Assembly: GCF_004798705.1 (NCBI RefSeq)
Contig: NZ_CP039290.1
Coordinates: 620,001 to 684,000, forward strand
DNA length: 64,000 bases
DNA from: Arthrobacter sp. PAMC25564
Lineage (GTDB): Bacteria > Actinomycetota > Actinomycetes > Actinomycetales > Micrococcaceae
Direction: 5' to 3'
Under the pieces are notes generated by a model, which was not told the DNA's origin, did not search any database, and worked only from the letters and a program-made list of their open reading frames with translations. The translations under genes were made by a program, and so were the position numbers. How positions within the stretch are numbered: the first letter of the stretch is position 1; each line of letters opens with the position of its first letter. Of this stretch, positions 54,653 through 64,000 are shown piece after piece.

Positions 54653-55720
54653 GTGACCAGTAGCGAAGCCTCCACACAGCGGATCCCCCCGTTTGTGTCC
54701 CTGGGGTCCGCAAGGGCGTTTGTTGCGCCCGCAGTCGCTCATGATTACTCAGGAAATCACACGGCATCGGTTGCACGAAGCACCGGCATGGCGAATGTTT
54801 CACGTGAAACAGCAGTTTCTGCCAGCCGTAACGTCCTGGACTCCATCGACGATTCCAGCCCCATTGCCCGGGAGCTCGCGCACGAGAACAGGCGCCGTGA
54901 ACGGTTGCTGGGCCGGAACCTGCCAAAGCCGGAGAAGACCCGGATCTTCACCGTCTCCAACCAGAAGGGTGGCGTTGGCAAGACCACCACAACGGTCAAC
55001 ATCGCCGCCGCCCTGGCCGCCGCCGGACTCAATGTCCTGGTGATCGACATTGACCCACAAGGGAACGCCTCGACGGCTCTGGGGATTGAACACCACGCCG
55101 ACGTCGACAGCATCTACGATGTCCTGATCAACGACATGCCGCTGAAGGACGTTGTGGCTCCCTGCCCTGATATCGGCAAGCTGATCTGCGCCCCCGCCAC
55201 CATTCATCTGGCCGGTGCCGAGATCGAGCTGGTAAGCCTCGTAGCCCGCGAACAGCGGCTGCGCCGGGCGATCGATGTCTATTCCAAGGAACGCGCCGCA
55301 AATGGTGAGGAGCGGCTCGACTATATCTTCATCGACTGCCCTCCCAGCCTGGGACTCCTCACCGTCAATGCCTTCTGTGCCGCCAACGAGGTCCTCATCC
55401 CGATTCAGTGCGAGTACTACGCACTCGAGGGACTGAGCCAGTTGCTGAAGAACATCGAGATGATCCAGAAGCATTTGAATGCGGATCTGGTTGTTTCCAC
55501 CATTCTGCTCACCATGTACGACGGCCGCACCAACCTTGCCGCCCAGGTGGCTGCAGAGGTCCGGGAACATTTCCCGCAGCAAGTACTTGGTGCTGTAGTT
55601 CCGCGCTCCGTGCGTATTTCCGAAGCACCCAGTTACCAGCAAACCGTCATGACATATGACCCCTCGTCCAGCGGGGCCCTGTCATATCTGGAAGCCGCAG
55701 CGGAAATCGCTGAACGTTAG
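54653..55720 (+). CDS. parA: Chromosome-partitioning ATPase ParA
   Basis: This is a 355-residue Walker-type ATPase. P-loop SNQKGGVGKTTTTVNIAAAL, and ADP-loop DIDPQGNAST. The first 95 residues are an extension before the conserved start (PEKTRIFTVSNQ). A parS site lies within codons of this extension (encoding VSRET). ATG at 54789 is an alternative start. It segregates origins with ParB. Confidence 0.94.
   Translation: MTSSEASTQRIPPFVSLGSARAFVAPAVAHDYSGNHTASVARSTGMANVSRETAVSASRNVLDSIDDSSPIARELAHENRRRERLLGRNLPKPEKTRIFTVSNQKGGVGKTTTTVNIAAALAAAGLNVLVIDIDPQGNASTALGIEHHADVDSIYDVLINDMPLKDVVAPCPDIGKLICAPATIHLAGAEIELVSLVAREQRLRRAIDVYSKERAANGEERLDYIFIDCPPSLGLLTVNAFCAANEVLIPIQCEYYALEGLSQLLKNIEMIQKHLNADLVVSTILLTMYDGRTNLAAQVAAEVREHFPQQVLGAVVPRSVRISEAPSYQQTVMTYDPSSSGALSYLEAAAEIAER
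54796..54811. promoter_or_regulatory. parS site 1, inside parA
   Basis: Perfect TGTTTCACGTGAAACA palindrome, the canonical ParB site, lying in the N-terminal coding part of parA. Confidence 0.95.
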
Positions 55721-55786
55721 AATCTTCAAGACTTGCACTAGCCAGAGCCAGGTGATGCCCGGCTCTTCCACTGGAGGGATTTATCC

Positions 55787-57022
55787 ATGAGCGATAAGCG
55801 ACGCGGCCTCGGCCGTGGACTTGGCGCACTCATTCCAAGTTCCGCCCCGGCTAACGCCTCCGGAAATGCTGCTGCACCTTCCCGGCCCGTGGATCTCTTC
55901 TTTCCCGAGTCCCGGAAGAAGTCTCTCGTCGAGGATACTCCCGTAATCGCGGACAAACTGCCAGCCAACTTGAAGCAGGATGCGGCAGCGCCGCAACTGT
56001 TCTCGTTAAAGCCGGCCGCTGCCGATTCTGCGGCTGCTGCAGATGAAGCCGGCGATGCGGCTGCCGGTACAACTCCTGCACCCAAGAAGGCGCCCGTTCG
56101 GACGCCGGCCGCTTCCAAGGCAGCCGCCAAGAAGGTCGCCGCACAGGCTGCCAAGGATTCTGCCCCTGAGTTCGGCACCGGGGCGGAGGTGGAACTGGTT
56201 GAGGTCCCCGGGGTCCGGTTCGCCGAAATTCCTGTCACCGACATCCACCCCAACCGCAAACAGCCGCGTTCCATCTTCGATGAGGATGACATGGCGGAGC
56301 TGGTTCACTCGGTCAAGGAAATTGGCGTCCTCCAGCCAATTGTTGTCCGTACCTCAACGGAAAAGGGTGGAGAACCCTATGAGCTGGTCATGGGTGAGCG
56401 CCGCTGGCGGGCAGTGCAGGCCGCGGGAATGGAAACAATCCCGGCGATTGTCCGTGATACTACGGATGACGACCTCCTCAGGGATGCTTTGCTGGAGAAC
56501 CTCCACCGCAGCCAGCTGAACCCGCTCGAAGAGGCCGCGGCCTACCAGCAGCTGCTGGAAGACTTCGGGACAACCCATGAGCAGTTGGCGGATCGCATCG
56601 GCCGCTCGCGCCCGCAGGTTTCCAACACGCTCCGCCTGCTGAAGCTGCCGCCGCTAGTCCAGCGTCGCGTTGCGGCAAGCGTCATTTCGGCCGGCCATGC
56701 GCGCGCCCTCCTGGCGCTGCCCGACGCTGCGGCGATGGAACGTCTGGCCCAGAAGATTGTCGCCGAAGGTATGTCCGTCCGTGCCACCGAGGAGGCGGTG
56801 ACTCTCTACCAGAGCCCGGCTTCACCGGCGAAGAACAACATCCCGCGTCCCGGCGCGCGCCATGAGCGGCTCGATTACCTGGCATCTTCGTTGTCTGACC
56901 GGCTGGACACGAACGTCAAGATCTCGCTGGGGGCCAGGAAGGGCCGCGTCAGCATTGAATTTGCAAGCGTTGAGGATCTCAATCGGATCATGGATGTACT
57001 GTCGCCAGGCGCATCGGGCTAG
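55787..57022 (+). CDS. parB: Chromosome-partitioning protein ParB
   Basis: This is a 411-residue protein. N-terminal Ala/Lys-rich linker, then the CTP/parS-binding core ([40 protein letters not shown]), a helix-turn-helix ([20 protein letters not shown]) and a C-terminal dimer domain. It spreads from parS sites; four are nearby. Confidence 0.96.
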   Translation: MSDKRRGLGRGLGALIPSSAPANASGNAAAPSRPVDLFFPESRKKSLVEDTPVIADKLPANLKQDAAAPQLFSLKPAAADSAAAADEAGDAAAGTTPAPKKAPVRTPAASKAAAKKVAAQAAKDSAPEFGTGAEVELVEVPGVRFAEIPVTDIHPNRKQPRSIFDEDDMAELVHSVKEIGVLQPIVVRTSTEKGGEPYELVMGERRWRAVQAAGMETIPAIVRDTTDDDLLRDALLENLHRSQLNPLEEAAAYQQLLEDFGTTHEQLADRIGRSRPQVSNTLRLLKLPPLVQRRVAASVISAGHARALLALPDAAAMERLAQKIVAEGMSVRATEEAVTLYQSPASPAKNNIPRPGARHERLDYLASSLSDRLDTNVKISLGARKGRVSIEFASVEDLNRIMDVLSPGASG

Positions 57023-57036
57023 CAGTCCGGTTCAGA

Positions 57037-57066
57037 TAAGGCCTGTTTCACGTGAAACAGGCCTTA
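57037..57066. promoter_or_regulatory. parS site 2 inside a 30-bp perfect palindrome
   Basis: The core TGTTTCACGTGAAACA (57044-57059) is extended by TAAGGCC and GGCCTTA arms to a 30-bp perfect palindrome just after the parB stop (15 bases). It could serve as ParB site and terminator-like hairpin. Confidence 0.9.
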
Positions 57067-57184
57067 GCTGTCTCCGGGTGAGGGCGCGGGGTAGGAGTCT
57101 GCGCGGGTCCTGTTGTGCTGCGGTTCCTTGCATTGCTGTCCTCCACGTGCGGCGCCCCCGCGTGGATGTCACCATCGCTTCTGC

Positions 57185-57200
57185 TGTTTCACGTGAAACA
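57185..57200. promoter_or_regulatory. parS site 3
   Basis: Perfect TGTTTCACGTGAAACA, 163 bases after parB. Confidence 0.95.
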
Positions 57201-57742
57201 GGCCGGGCTTTGCGGGCGAAAATAGCCGTTCAGGCGGAAAACTTCCGGGCCCATCTGACGGGATCCTTTCTGAGTTTCACCAAGGGATGGCGGGCAGGAT
57301 GAACAGAAGACCTGAGCACCCGCGTGCCAGGCGATGAATGCTTGGATTTCCCTATGGCCGGACAGCCCGGTCAGGGTCTCCCTGAGCCGGTCGCATCGTC
57401 GGGCGGTGCCCAGCCGAAAAGCTTGCCGCCTGCCTTGCCCACGGCGGCAGGAGCGGGAATCCACATACGGAGGATCCGTCGTCGTGCTGCCCGGGGTCCA
57501 TCGGTGACGGGGACGCTGCGATTTGTTCCCGGACATACCGGCCGGCTTTTCGTGCCCGCCGGACACTGGTGCGGCCGTGCGCCGGGCCGACCGCATATGC
57601 GCCGAGAGTATGCACACCCATCAAAACGTCATGGTCCTGCGCCGGAAACGCGGCGAAGCAGCGCCAGCCATGGTGGTGGGCGCTGCCTTCGCGCGTAGTC
57701 GCGCACCCATAGCGCTCCTTTGGGGAAATACCTAACGAGCAG

Positions 57743-57758
57743 TGTTTCACGTGAAACA
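57743..57758. promoter_or_regulatory. parS site 4
   Basis: Perfect TGTTTCACGTGAAACA, 721 bases after parB. Confidence 0.95.
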
Positions 57759-58086
57759 GTGTCGCGCCCGCGGCATGCCGGTCCGGGACCCCGATTAGCG
57801 GCCCAGCGTCGCTGTCGCGCCGTGGTGGGAGAATGTTGCCGGTGCCTCGCGTTTTGCCTCTGGCAGTTGGTGCGTGACGAGGCGGATCATGGAGGTGTCT
57901 GTCTCGGTCGACGCCGGTGCGTACTTGGTGCTGATGGTGAGCCTGCCCATTAGTGTGGCGCGGAGGACTCCCATGGGAACCGTGGATTGTTGCCTTGGAG
58001 CACGAGTGTTAGATTCCTGAATTTTCCCTGTCCTCCCCGCGACAGACGCCGACATAAACCAGGTCAAGGTGTCAGGAGGAACAGTC

Positions 58087-59325
58087 ATGGATGTCGTGCA
58101 CGAACGGGCCGCGGGAATGGATATTTCCAAGCGCGACGCGAAGGTTTGTCTCCGTCGGCCGGGGCAACGGGCCGGGACCTACACTTCAACGGTGACCACC
58201 TGGGGTGCGACGACAAGGCAGATCCTTGAGCTGCGGGAGCTTCTGGAACGCGAGCACGTCACCACGGTGGTGATGGAAGCGACCAGCGGCTACTGGAAAC
58301 CCTTCTTTTATCTTTTGGAGGAGACGCTGCCGGTGATGCTGGTCAACGCCAAGGCCGCCCGGAACATCCCGGGCCGGAAGACGGACGTCTCCGACGCGGC
58401 CTGACTGGCCCGGCTCGCCGCGCACGGCCTGCTCCGGGCCTCGTTCGTCCCGCCGGAACCGATCCGTGAACTGCGGGATCTGACCCGGGCCCGGTCCATC
58501 GCCACCCGTGACCGGACCCGTGAAATCCAGCGCCTGGAGAAGTTCCTGGAAGGCTCCGGGATCAAGCTCTCCGCGGTGGTCTCAGACCTGACCGGGGTTT
58601 CCTCCCGAGCGATGCTCGAAGCCCTCATCAACGGGGAACGGAACCCGGAAGTCCTCGCCGGACTCGCCAAGGGAACCCTCCGCTCCAAAATCCCGGAACT
58701 CGTGGACGCGCTGACCGGCCGGTTCAAGGAACACCACGCGTTCATGGCCCGGCTGTACCTGGACCGGATCGACGCCCAGACCCGCATCATCGAGCAGCTC
58801 ACCGAGCGCATCGAGGAGGCGATGACACCCTTTCGTACCGCCAGGGAATTCCTGGCCACCATCCCCGGAGTCTCACTCAAAGTCGCCGACGTGATCATCG
58901 CCGAAACCGGGGCGGACATGACCCGCTTCGAAACCCCCGGCCGGCTCGCATCCTGGACCGGTGTCTGTCCCGGCTCCAACGAATCAGCCGGCCGGATCAA
59001 ATCCGCGCACATCCTGCCCGGCAACAAATACCTCAAAGCCGCCCTCGGCACCGCGGCCCTCTCCGCCTCCGGGAGCAAGGACACCTACCTCGCCGCCAAA
59101 TACCGGCGCATCGCCGCCCGCCGGGGACCGATGAAAGCCCTCGTCGCCGTGGAGCACTCCATCCTCACCGCGGCCTGGCACCTGCTCGCCGAGGGCGAAT
59201 GTTACGCCGGCCCCGGGCCCGACCACTTCACCCGGCTGGACCCGGTCAAAGCCAGGAACAACGCCATCAAAAAGCTCAACAGCCCCGGCTTCGACGTCAC
59301 CATCACCCCGGCCACCGCAGCCTGA
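58087..59325 (+). pseudogene. IS110-family transposase with one nonsense codon
   Basis: The ATG at 58087 has a full AGGAGG. N-terminal DEDD catalytic domain: GMDISKRDAKVCLRR, VVMEATSGYWKPFF and NIPGRKTDVSDAA. A TGA at 58402-58404 stands where a tryptophan is usual (DAAWLAxL). After it the same frame continues to 59325 with the C-terminal transposase domain (EFLATIPGVSLKVADVIIAE, GRLASWTGVCPGSNESAG). Apart from this one base the gene is complete (412 codons). Confidence 0.88.
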
Positions 59326-59514
59326 CGAGCCTTACTTTCGTATTTGGAAGGCAGTGGTCCGTCGAATTCAAGGGGCGTGTTATCTCTCAGGACATCGGTG
59401 ACAGTTCTGCCTCAGGAGACCGGTGACACTTCCGAGGGTTGTGGTGGTGACACTTCCCGGTGGTGTTGGCGGGGTTTTGGCCGGCCCATAGTGGTGGTGG
59501 CAAAGAAGGACGGG

Positions 59515-60000
59515 TGAATAGGCACGCCGCCCGCAAACTTCGCCGACCGGCTGTCCCAGGTCCTCAAGCATGGACGGCTGAAGGTGCGTGCCGCCCTGGA
59601 GTCTTCCGGGCTGGATCATGCGCCGATCAGTGTGTACGACAAAATGGTGTCCTTGGGGATGCACGTACCCTCGCCGGCTTCGCTGGCGCGGATCTTTCGG
59701 GAGAAGAACGTGGCCCGTTCCGAACCGAAGAAGAAACCCCGGGCCGCGTACCGCAGGTTCGTCTACCCGGCCCGAACGCCTGCTGGCGGTTGGATGCCAC
59801 CGAGGAGGTACTCACCGGTGGCGCAAGTGCGTGATCTTCCACCTGCAAGATGATCATTCACGCCTCGCGGTCGCCTCCCACGTAGCATCCGGTGAAACGA
59901 GCGAGGCGGCCTGGCGGTCGTGCCCAAGGTCATCGCAGCCCATGGGGTGCCGCAACGCTTGCTGACCGACAACGGGATGGCGCTCAACCTTGTGTCGGGC
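59515..60000 (+). pseudogene. IS481-type transposase remnant, copy 1, frameshifted
   Basis: Fragments in three frames follow one another: VRAALESSGLDHAPISVYDK to FREKNVARSEPKKKPRAAYR; then NACWRLDATEEVLTGG; then CVIFHLQDDHSRLAVASHVA; then VIAAHGVPQRLLTDNGMAL. Together they are the HTH-linker and first two-thirds of a DDE domain. At least three frame breaks. Confidence 0.75.
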
Positions 60001-60069
60001 TCGATGCCCACCGGGGCACGGTCAGGCGGCCTGCATCTAAGGGGAAGCCTGAGACCGCGACTGGTCGAA

Positions 60070-60790
60070 CACGGCCTTGTGCGGCCCTCGTTCGTGCCCC
60101 CGCCGCCGGTGGTGGCAAAGCTGACCAGGCCGGGCTTCCCGCCGCCGTCGCGGGCGAGCGTGGCCATGATCTTCTTCCGGGGCCGGGTGGTCCGGAACCC
60201 CGGAAGAAGCCGCGCAGCGGCCTACAAGCGCGTCGTCAATCCGTAGCCGAATGCCGTCTGGCAAATCCACCCGACGGAGTGGCTGCTTGCCGGCCGGACG
60301 AAGACAGCAGTCTTCCAGCTCATCGATGACCATTCCCGGCTCGTGCTGGCCTCCCTGGTGGCCAGCGGGAAAACCATGCTCGCTGCGATCACCGCCGTCG
60401 CCCTGGCTATCGAACGCCACTGTGTGCCGCTGAAATTCCTTTCCGACAACGGGGCATCCCGGAACCCGACCCGGCGTGGCCGCAGCGGCGCCATGGTCGA
60501 ATTCCTCAAGGCCAAGGGAATGCGACCGATCACCGGCAAGCCCTACAAGACCACCAAAACGTACACTTCCACCAGACCCTGCATCAATACCTGCACGGGG
60601 AGTCGCCGGGCCCTTCGATGGGTGAAGAACACATCGGAGAAACCGTCCGCGTCATTTCCGACGACGACGCCATCATGTTCTTCGGACCGCAAGACACCGA
60701 GATTCTCAGCCACCCCAGGTCGCCGATGGGAACACACTACGTCGGCGACGGAAAGCCCAGGCATCGTCGTAGACCCAGGTGGAGGAACGT
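60070..60790 (+). pseudogene. IS481-type transposase remnant, copy 2
   Basis: Related to copy 1. VWQIHPTEWLLAGRTKTAVF, LIDDHSRLVLASLVASGKT and VPLKFLSDNGASRNPTRRGR belong to the DDE core, and GEEHIGETVRVISDDDAIMF with FGPQDTEIL to the end. A TAG at 60244 and frame changes disrupt it. Confidence 0.75.
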
Positions 60791-60810
60791 AGCCGAGCCG
60801 ACCAAGGGAT

Positions 60811-61005
60811 GGAGAAGGTTCTGTAGGACGTCGGCATCAAGCTCTCCAGCGTTGCCTCGAAGATCCTGACGAAGTCGGTGGGGGCGGCCCTGGAGGCGAT
60901 GCTCGCGGAGGAAAATGAGCCGGCGATCCTTGCCGAGCTGTCGCTGGGGCGGCTACAGTCCGAAATTCCCCAGCTCCGGGACGAGCATGTCACGGGCTGG
61001 CCGCG
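60811..61005 (+). pseudogene. IS110-family transposase fragment
   Basis: DVGIKLSSVASKILTKSVGA then ALEAMLAEENEPAILAELSL then GRLQSEIPQLRD match the mid-region of IS110 transposases (compare SGIKLSAVVSDLTGVSSRAM in the copy at 58087), with a TAG before it. It is a second, more diverged IS110 relic. Confidence 0.7.
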
Positions 61006-61149
61006 ATGCTGACCAAGGGAACCTACCTTGCCGCGCATTTCCAGTCTGTTTGCAGCGGGCGGCAGTACGTTCAAGGCGCTCGGGGTGGACTGGCCGGTCC
61101 GCCGATCCAACGCCTCGGAGCGGAGCACCATAACCCCAATGCCGTTCGG

Positions 61150-62215
61150 TTAGGGGCCGGGATCCGGTGTCAAGATCCTGGTGTTGAGTGTTGCGGGATA
61201 GGTCCGATGGTCGACATCCCGTTCCTTGGCGCGGTATTTGGAGATCGCGCGTTTGACCACCCGGGGCCGGGGCCGGGAGCGGATGCGGCAGCGGTTCGGC
61301 CAGCACGGCCGGCCCGAGGCGACCGACCAGGTCCACCACGGTTCCGCTGAGGATCCCGCGGGCCTGGACCACCTGGTCGCGGGCGGACCTCAGTCCGATG
61401 GTGAAGGACAGGCGGTCCGGATCGACCTCGGGATGCCGCAGCGTCACATCGGTCATCGCGGTGCGCAACACCTGGCAGCAGGACAGCAGCGCCCAGGTCT
61501 CCTGGATGACCGCGGCAAGGTGCCGGCCGCGCAGCACCCGGCCGTTCAGGATGCATGATTTCAATTCGCAGTACGCCGTTTCGATCTCCCAACGCTCATG
61601 GTAGAGCCTGACCAGTCCCGGGGCGGGAGCCTGGGATCGGGTCGAGCAGCGTGGTGACCAGCCGGTATTCGGCGGTGAGCGTTTTGCCCTCGGTGGTGAC
61701 CGTGAGTTCGGCGTCGATGACCCGTACGCGTTGGCCGGCGGCATGGGAGAGGTAGGAACCGTTGGCCAGTTGCTGAAGGACCGGGAGTTTCATGGCGCTG
61801 AGACCGGTCCTGGCGCGGAAGAGGAAGTCCGCTCCGGTGGCGACCACTTCACGGAAGAAGTCGCAGGTGGCGAAGTTCCGGTCCCCGAGCAGCACCATGC
61901 CCGGTTGCAGGCAGGAGATGGGCTGCCGGGCGTAGGTCAGCTCGCCTATGGCGTCGGTGCCGAAGTCCGCGTCGATCACCGAACGGGTCCCGGCCGTGAG
62001 GATCGCGACCAGCCGGATGATCGGGTATCCGGCCTCCCCGTTGGGGCCGCCGCGCGGCTTGGGGTACCTGGCCCGGTTGGCCTCGGTGTCGGCCACGGCC
62101 ATCTGCGTGCCGTCATGGCCACGACCAGCCGGCCAGCGAACCGGGTCATCTGCCGGGACCCGCACACCGCAGGGCCCTTGAGAAGGGTGAACAGCTCACG
62201 CAGCGGGGCCGTGTG
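61150..62215 (-). pseudogene. IS4-family transposase, multiply frameshifted
   Basis: The pieces in order are FAGRLVVAM then GTQMAVADTEANRARYPKPR (frame break about 62120), VLLGDRNFATCDFFREVVAT with TGADFLFRARTGL, YRLVTTLLDP (break about 61625), YHERWEIETAYCELKSCILN and VKRAISKYRAKERDVDHRTY (break about 61270), ending at a TAA at 61150. The YREK-like part YHERWEIETAYCELK is the IS4 signature. At least three single-base breaks. Confidence 0.82.
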
Positions 62216-62470
62216 TGATCGACTATCTGTAGGCCGTTTCAGCCAGGAATTTGAGCCAGGTTGGTGGCTTGTTTCAGGCCAAAAGAGCGGTAAGAATCAG
62301 GCCAGTCTTTTCTCCTGAAAATCGTTGTTTCGGGGGCTGGCTTGGATAGAGATCACCCGGTGGCCGGGGCCCTTCCTAGAGTGTCAGGGACATGGGCCCG
62401 CCACCTCCCGGATAGGTTCCTTACGGCGCTGCCATTGCGAAGCGTATGCGCCGGAAGGGCTGGAAAGCAG

Positions 62471-63877
62471 ATGACGGTACCCATGTCCGTACAAGAAAAT
62501 ATCAGAAGGCTCGATTCCCAGGGAGTCCCGGTGCGTGAGATCGCCCGCACGTTGGGCGTCAGCCGTGCTTCGGTGGCCAAGTACGCCGAGCAGGAAGACT
62601 TCTCCCCGGCGGCGCCGGCACCGCTGGCCAGGCCCGGCGCCTCGGTGTTGACAGGGTTCGATCACATCATTGAGCGGTGGCTGGGCGAGGACCAGCGCCG
62701 GCCGCGCAAGCAGCGGCATACGGCCAAGCGGATCTTTGACCGGCTCGTGGATGAGCATGGTTTCAGCGGCACGTATTCCCCGGTGCAACGCCACGTGAAG
62801 AAGTGGACGGCCCGGAACCGGCAGGCCGGGGAGGGCTTCACCGAACTGGTGTGGCCGGCCGGCACCGTGCAGGTCGACTTCGGGCAGGCCGAGGCCATCA
62901 TCGCCGGGATCCGGCAGGTCCTGCACATCCTTGTGGCAACCTTCCCGTTCTCGAACATGCGCTTCGTCCAGGCATACCGCGGCGAGACCGCCGAATGCGT
63001 CTGCCACGGGCTGCGCAGGGTGTTCGAGCATGTGGGGGCCGTGCCGAGGCATATGGTCTTTGACAATGCCACGGGTATCGGACGCCGCATCGGGACCAAG
63101 GTCGTGGAGACCAAACTCTTCGGCGCGTTCAAGCTGCACTACCGGGCAGAATCCAGGTACTGCAACCCGTATTCGGGACATGAGAAAGGGAACGTGGAAA
63201 ACGCTGTCGGGTTCCTGCGCCGCAACCTCATGGTCCCCGAACCCGAGGCGGCCACGTTGGCCGGCCTCAACGAAGTTCTGCTGGCCCGGTGCGACGCCCT
63301 GGCCAGCAACACGCACTATCGCAAGGGCCTGCCGCTGGGTGAACTGTTCGCCCAGGACGTGGCGGCATCCCTGGAGTTGCCGGGGGTAGGGTTCGACCCG
63401 GTCCGCTACGAGTCCCGGAAGGCCGACAAGACCCGGAACCTGCTCATCGACGGGAACACCTACGCCGCCGGGCCCTCCTTCCATGGGCGGATGCTGACCG
63501 TGGGGTTGCGCCACGACGTCATCGAGATCCTTGACGAGCATTCCGAACCCGTGAGGTCTTTCCCGCGGGCTTTCGGCCGGCAGACCGAGACGATCTTTGA
63601 ACCAGCGTCTCTGGTCCCGTTGCTGGTGACCAAGCCCGGTGCGTGGTCCCATTCCCCGCTGCGGGCCCTGGTCACCGATCCGGTGCGCGACTGGCTGGAT
63701 CAAGCCACTGCCACGGATCGGCGGCGGCTGCTCAACGCGGTGGATGCCGCGTCCGGATCCGCCGGCTTCGACGCCGCAATGGCCGCTGCCGACACGCTGA
63801 TCCGGCGCGGGGACGCCCCTGACATGTGTCAAGCCCCGGGTTTGATGGAGACATTTTTAATTGGAAATTGTGAGTAG
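62471..63877 (+). pseudogene. IS21-family transposase IstA, cut at its 3' end
   Basis: The ATG at 62471 has GGAAAG upstream. N-terminal HTH (VPVREIARTLGVSRASVAKY), DDE core with VQVDFGQAEAIIAG, PRHMVFDNATGIG and SGHEKGNVENAVGFLRRN. The frame is intact up to about 63825, where the sequence becomes that of an IS3-type end, adding a foreign tail before a TGA at 63875. istB is not present. This IS21 lacks the GCGATAAATGGCGG-type ends of the 10.7-kb insert, so it is not its obvious source. Confidence 0.85.
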
Positions 63878-64000
63878 TTCTGGTTCGGTGTGACTGGCGT
63901 GGAGGTGCTCGTATTCGGCTGGCGGGACGTGGCCTAACTCGCCGTGGAGACGCCGGTGGTTGTACCAATCGACCCATTCGGCGACGGCGACCTCGAGGTG
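63857..64000 (-). CDS. IS3-family transposase, C-terminal end (continues beyond window)
   Basis: The minus strand reads HLEVAVAEWVDWYNHRRLHG then ELGHVPPAEYEHLHASHTEP and ends ELLTISN with a TAA. The WxxWYNxxRxHxxLGxxxP pattern is the end of IS3 integrase domains. The element tip TGTCAAGCCCCGGG starts at about 63827, inside istA. Confidence 0.85.
   Translation of the reverse strand, partial: HLEVAVAEWVDWYNHRRLHGELGHVPPAEYEHLHASHTEPELLTISN

Larger units (their letters stand above)
57067..58086. other. Gene-poor stretch with two parS sites
   Basis: Contains no protein I can support. parS sites are annotated separately at 57185 and 57743. A minus-strand frame of about 50 codons (about 57795-57960, MGRLTISTKYAPASTETDTS and after) looks coding-like but is unrecognised. 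This is where trxB-trxA or amidase genes often follow parB in relatives; here they are missing, replaced by IS debris further on. Confidence 0.5.

Noticed and set aside
57352..57750. A 132-codon minus-strand frame after parB
   Set aside because: His/Arg/Ala-rich, no recognised motif, spans a parS site and has no ribosome site.
58402..58404. Selenocysteine or programmed read-through at the IS110 TGA
   Set aside because: The position is tryptophan in the family, no hairpin follows the codon, and the neighbouring IS elements are also decayed.
60953..61744. A continuous 263-codon minus-strand protein
   Set aside because: Only its middle is IS4 transposase; its two ends are out-of-frame readings of the same element and of neighbouring debris.
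62471..63825. This IstA as the mover of the 10.7-kb insert
   Set aside because: Its surroundings lack the AGCG-GTGGCGG ends of the insert and it has lost its own 3' part.

Overview
The window looks like chromosomal DNA of a high-GC Gram-positive bacterium of the Micrococcaceae, most likely Arthrobacter or Pseudarthrobacter. The evidence is the actinobacterial gene set around the origin (crgA, a class E sortase, a DUF3566 protein, a DLW-39 protein, a DciA-like DUF721 protein, parAB), mycothiol-type arsenate reductases, and frequent GTG starts. This assignment comes from gene order and protein character, not from a database comparison.

Layout. (1) 1-7311: a sialic-acid/amino-sugar catabolic cluster: ABC ATPase (partial), NanA-like lyase, ROK kinase, NanE, NagA, convergent NagB, a FadR-type GntR regulator and a CE7-type esterase. 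(2) 7315-19002: an MHS-family transporter gene cut in two. Its C-terminal part is at 7.3-8.2 kb, a short N-terminal part is at 18.9-19.0 kb, and a 10.7-kb insert lies between them, flanked by an 8-bp direct repeat. The insert has IS21-like terminal sequences at 8234, 12994-13048 (inverted) and 18942. It carries a polyprenyl-sugar glycosyltransferase pair and a redox cassette (cupin, CMD protein, alcohol dehydrogenase, lipoprotein, MFS pump, SDR, divergent XRE regulator). (3) 19003-29387: a truncated Baeyer-Villiger monooxygenase, then an arsenic island: three ArsC-type proteins, a frameshifted flavin monooxygenase, a thioredoxin reductase with a 7 x 15-bp repeat, an ArsR-ArsC fusion, an aquaporin, arsR-arsN, arsA and arsD. 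No ArsB or Acr3 pump is visible. Near-identical dyads precede three of its units. (4) 29.5-57.0 kb: the origin core, with pabA, sortase, crgA, tag, a strong DnaA-box cluster, rhomboid, ppiA, two tRNAs, gyrA, gyrB, DUF721, recF, gnd, dnaN and dnaA on the left (mostly minus strand), and rpmH, rnpA, yidD, yidC, jag, rsmG, parA and parB on the right (plus strand). The strand switch between dnaA and rpmH marks the expected replichore boundary. (5) 57-64 kb: four parS sites (one inside parA), then a graveyard of IS110, IS481, IS4, IS21 and IS3 elements, nearly all broken.

How it fits together. The left cluster should import and degrade sialic acid to fructose-6-phosphate under GntR control. The arsenic island combines arsenate reduction (ArsC proteins, recycled by thiol or thioredoxin systems), arsenite passage through an aquaporin, metalloid handling by ArsD/ArsA, and acetylation of an arsenic-containing antibiotic by ArsN, with ArsR-type repressors binding shared dyads. 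The origin core initiates and segregates the chromosome.

The most unusual structures are the transposase-less 10.7-kb insert with IS21-like ends, the DnaA-box cluster 17 kb from dnaA that is richer in perfect boxes than the dnaA flanks, the efflux-pump-less ars island, the pentapeptide repeat in trxB, and a 66-bp palindromic element present twice.
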